DNA from: an uncultured beta proteobacterium
GTDB taxonomy: Bacteria > Pseudomonadota > Gammaproteobacteria > Burkholderiales > Burkholderiaceae
Direction of reading: 5' to 3'
Assembly (NCBI GenBank): GCA_903930665.1
Contig: CAIYZI010000666.1
Location: 1 to 6,493, forward strand
DNA: 6,493 bases
Within the stretch, counting starts at the first letter, position 1, and each line of letters opens with the position of its first letter. Under the pieces are notes generated by a model. The model was not told the origin of the DNA and searched no databases. It was given only the letters and a program-made list of their open reading frames with translations. Positions 5,465 through 6,493 of the stretch are shown piece by piece. The translations under genes were made by a program, and so were the position numbers.

Positions 5465-6475
5465 TTAAAAAATGAGCAAACTGACGTAATAGACTGCCAT
5501 TGACATCAATGCTGTGGCTGGAATTGTAAAGATCCATGCCCATACGATGTTACCCGCAACACCCCATCGCACTGCACTAGCGCGCTGAGTTGAGCCAACA
5601 CCAACAATAGCCCCAGTGATTGTGTGGGTAGTTGAAACCGGAACACCAAGTGCGGTTGCGGCAAATAAAGTAATGGCTCCACCAGTTTCCGCACAAAAGC
5701 CGCCAACTGGCTTTAACTTAGTCAACTTTTGACCCATTGTCCGCACAATGCGCCATCCCCCAAACATGGTGCCCATAGCGATAGCGATATAACAAGCCAC
5801 GATAGTCCAGATAGGAGGGTTTGACGCGCTGGCATCGGTATACCCAGTAATAATCAGCAAAAGCCAAATAATGCCGATTGTCTTTTGCGAGTCATTTCCA
5901 CCATGACCTAAGCTATACGCGCCCGCTGAGAGCAACTGCAAGCGACGGAACCAACGATCTGTTTTTGAAAGTGTGACGTTACGGCAGGTCCATGAAACCA
6001 ATAACATCATCATTGAACCGAGCAAGAAGCCCACCAATGGCGAGATAAAGATAAAGGCCACTGTTTTGATAATTCCAGCCCAGACCAGCCCTGATAACCC
6101 CGCCTTAGGAATGGCAGCACCAACCAAGCCGCCAATTAAAGCGTGAGATGAGCTAGAAGGGATGCCATATAGCCAAGTAACAACGTTCCAAATAATGGCA
6201 CCTACCAAAGCACCAAAAATCACATGTAAATCCACGATAGCTGGATTAACAATTCCCTTGCCTACAGTAGCTGCAACGCTTAAATGAAAAATAAAAACGG
6301 CAAGAAAATTAAAAAAGGCTGCAAAGACAACGGCTTGCTGGGGCTTTAAAACACCCGTGGAAACCACTGTAGCAATGGAGTTGGCAGCATCATGAAAACC
6401 ATTCATGAAATCAAACGCGAGAGCCAGCGCCACCAAAAGCGCGACTACCCAGAAAGCAGCTTCAATTGCAGGCAA
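5465..6475 (-). CDS. pit: Inorganic phosphate transporter, PiT family
   Basis: A 336-residue polytopic inner membrane protein of the PiT family, which imports phosphate, often as a metal-phosphate complex, with low affinity and coupled to protons or cations. The two inverted half-repeats are recognisable: GFHDAANSI (26-34) with PSSSSHALIGG (106-116) in the first half, and HGGNDSQKT (191-199) with PVSTTHTITGAIVG (279-292) in the second. The conserved D29, N32, N194 and D195 and the SSSH and STTH loops are all present. About ten membrane segments are likely. The length fits the short bacterial PiT form. The visible start is TTG at 6475, with AAGG 9 bases upstream. The frame is open to the window edge, so a start further upstream cannot be excluded. 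It is followed by its own probable terminator and is likely transcribed separately from apbC. Confidence 0.9.
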   Translation of the reverse strand: MPAIEAAFWVVALLVALALAFDFMNGFHDAANSIATVVSTGVLKPQQAVVFAAFFNFLAVFIFHLSVAATVGKGIVNPAIVDLHVIFGALVGAIIWNVVTWLYGIPSSSSHALIGGLVGAAIPKAGLSGLVWAGIIKTVAFIFISPLVGFLLGSMMMLLVSWTCRNVTLSKTDRWFRRLQLLSAGAYSLGHGGNDSQKTIGIIWLLLIITGYTDASASNPPIWTIVACYIAIAMGTMFGGWRIVRTMGQKLTKLKPVGGFCAETGGAITLFAATALGVPVSTTHTITGAIVGVGSTQRASAVRWGVAGNIVWAWIFTIPATALMSMAVYYVSLLIF

Positions 6476-6493
6476 TTTAATTCGCCTTAAGAA

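Noticed and set aside
5361..5543. Minus-strand open frame of 60 codons spanning the pit end and the spacer
   Set aside because: It overlaps the pit C-terminus out of frame, runs through the probable terminator, and has no recognisable features or good ribosome binding site.
1..6493. CRISPR arrays, tRNA or rRNA genes, insertion sequences, phage or defence genes
   Set aside because: None was seen by eye on either strand. All coding space is taken by recognisable chromosomal families, with only short intergenic gaps.

Overview
The window looks like chromosomal DNA of a small-genome betaproteobacterium, most like Polynucleobacter or a close Burkholderiaceae relative. This is inferred from protein style (Bfd-like, YbhP-like and ClsA-like set, TupBC, ApbC, short PiT), moderate GC judged by eye, and very tight packing. 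No database search was possible. There are eight genes, seven of them complete. No tRNA, rRNA, CRISPR array, insertion sequence or phage gene was seen, and no stretch over 300 bases lacks a gene.

Left part (1-2748, all minus strand). One compact transcription unit, read from right to left: a 66-residue BFD-type [2Fe-2S] protein, an endonuclease/exonuclease/phosphatase (EEP) family protein like E. coli YbhP, a two-HKD cardiolipin synthase with an N-terminal membrane anchor, and a YqaA-family membrane protein cut by the window start. The first three genes overlap by 1 and 4 bases (TAATG and ATGA junctions), and the fourth follows after 16 bases. The theme is membrane phospholipid synthesis or remodelling, led by an iron-sulfur protein of unknown purpose.

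Middle part (2749-4226). A 67-base divergent intergenic region separates that unit from a plus-strand pair, tupB-tupC, the permease and ATPase of a tungstate-type ABC importer. The genes overlap by 8 bases. No substrate-binding gene (tupA) is present on either side. The intergenic region has a 15-base dyad over a candidate -10 box, and neither divergent start codon has a Shine-Dalgarno sequence. The tupC end and the convergent apbC end are rich in inverted repeats.

Right part (4227-6493, minus strand). apbC/mrp, the P-loop iron-sulfur cluster carrier, starts at GTG behind a strong ribosome binding site. A 149-base spacer with a probable terminator follows, then a PiT-family low-affinity phosphate transporter whose best visible start is TTG, 18 bases from the window edge.

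Most of the window is ordinary core metabolism. I see no clear new biological system. The points most worth checking are the tupBC pair without tupA, the histidine where TupC should carry its Q-loop glutamine, the BFD-like protein heading the cardiolipin synthase unit, and the compact divergent promoter with possible leaderless starts.
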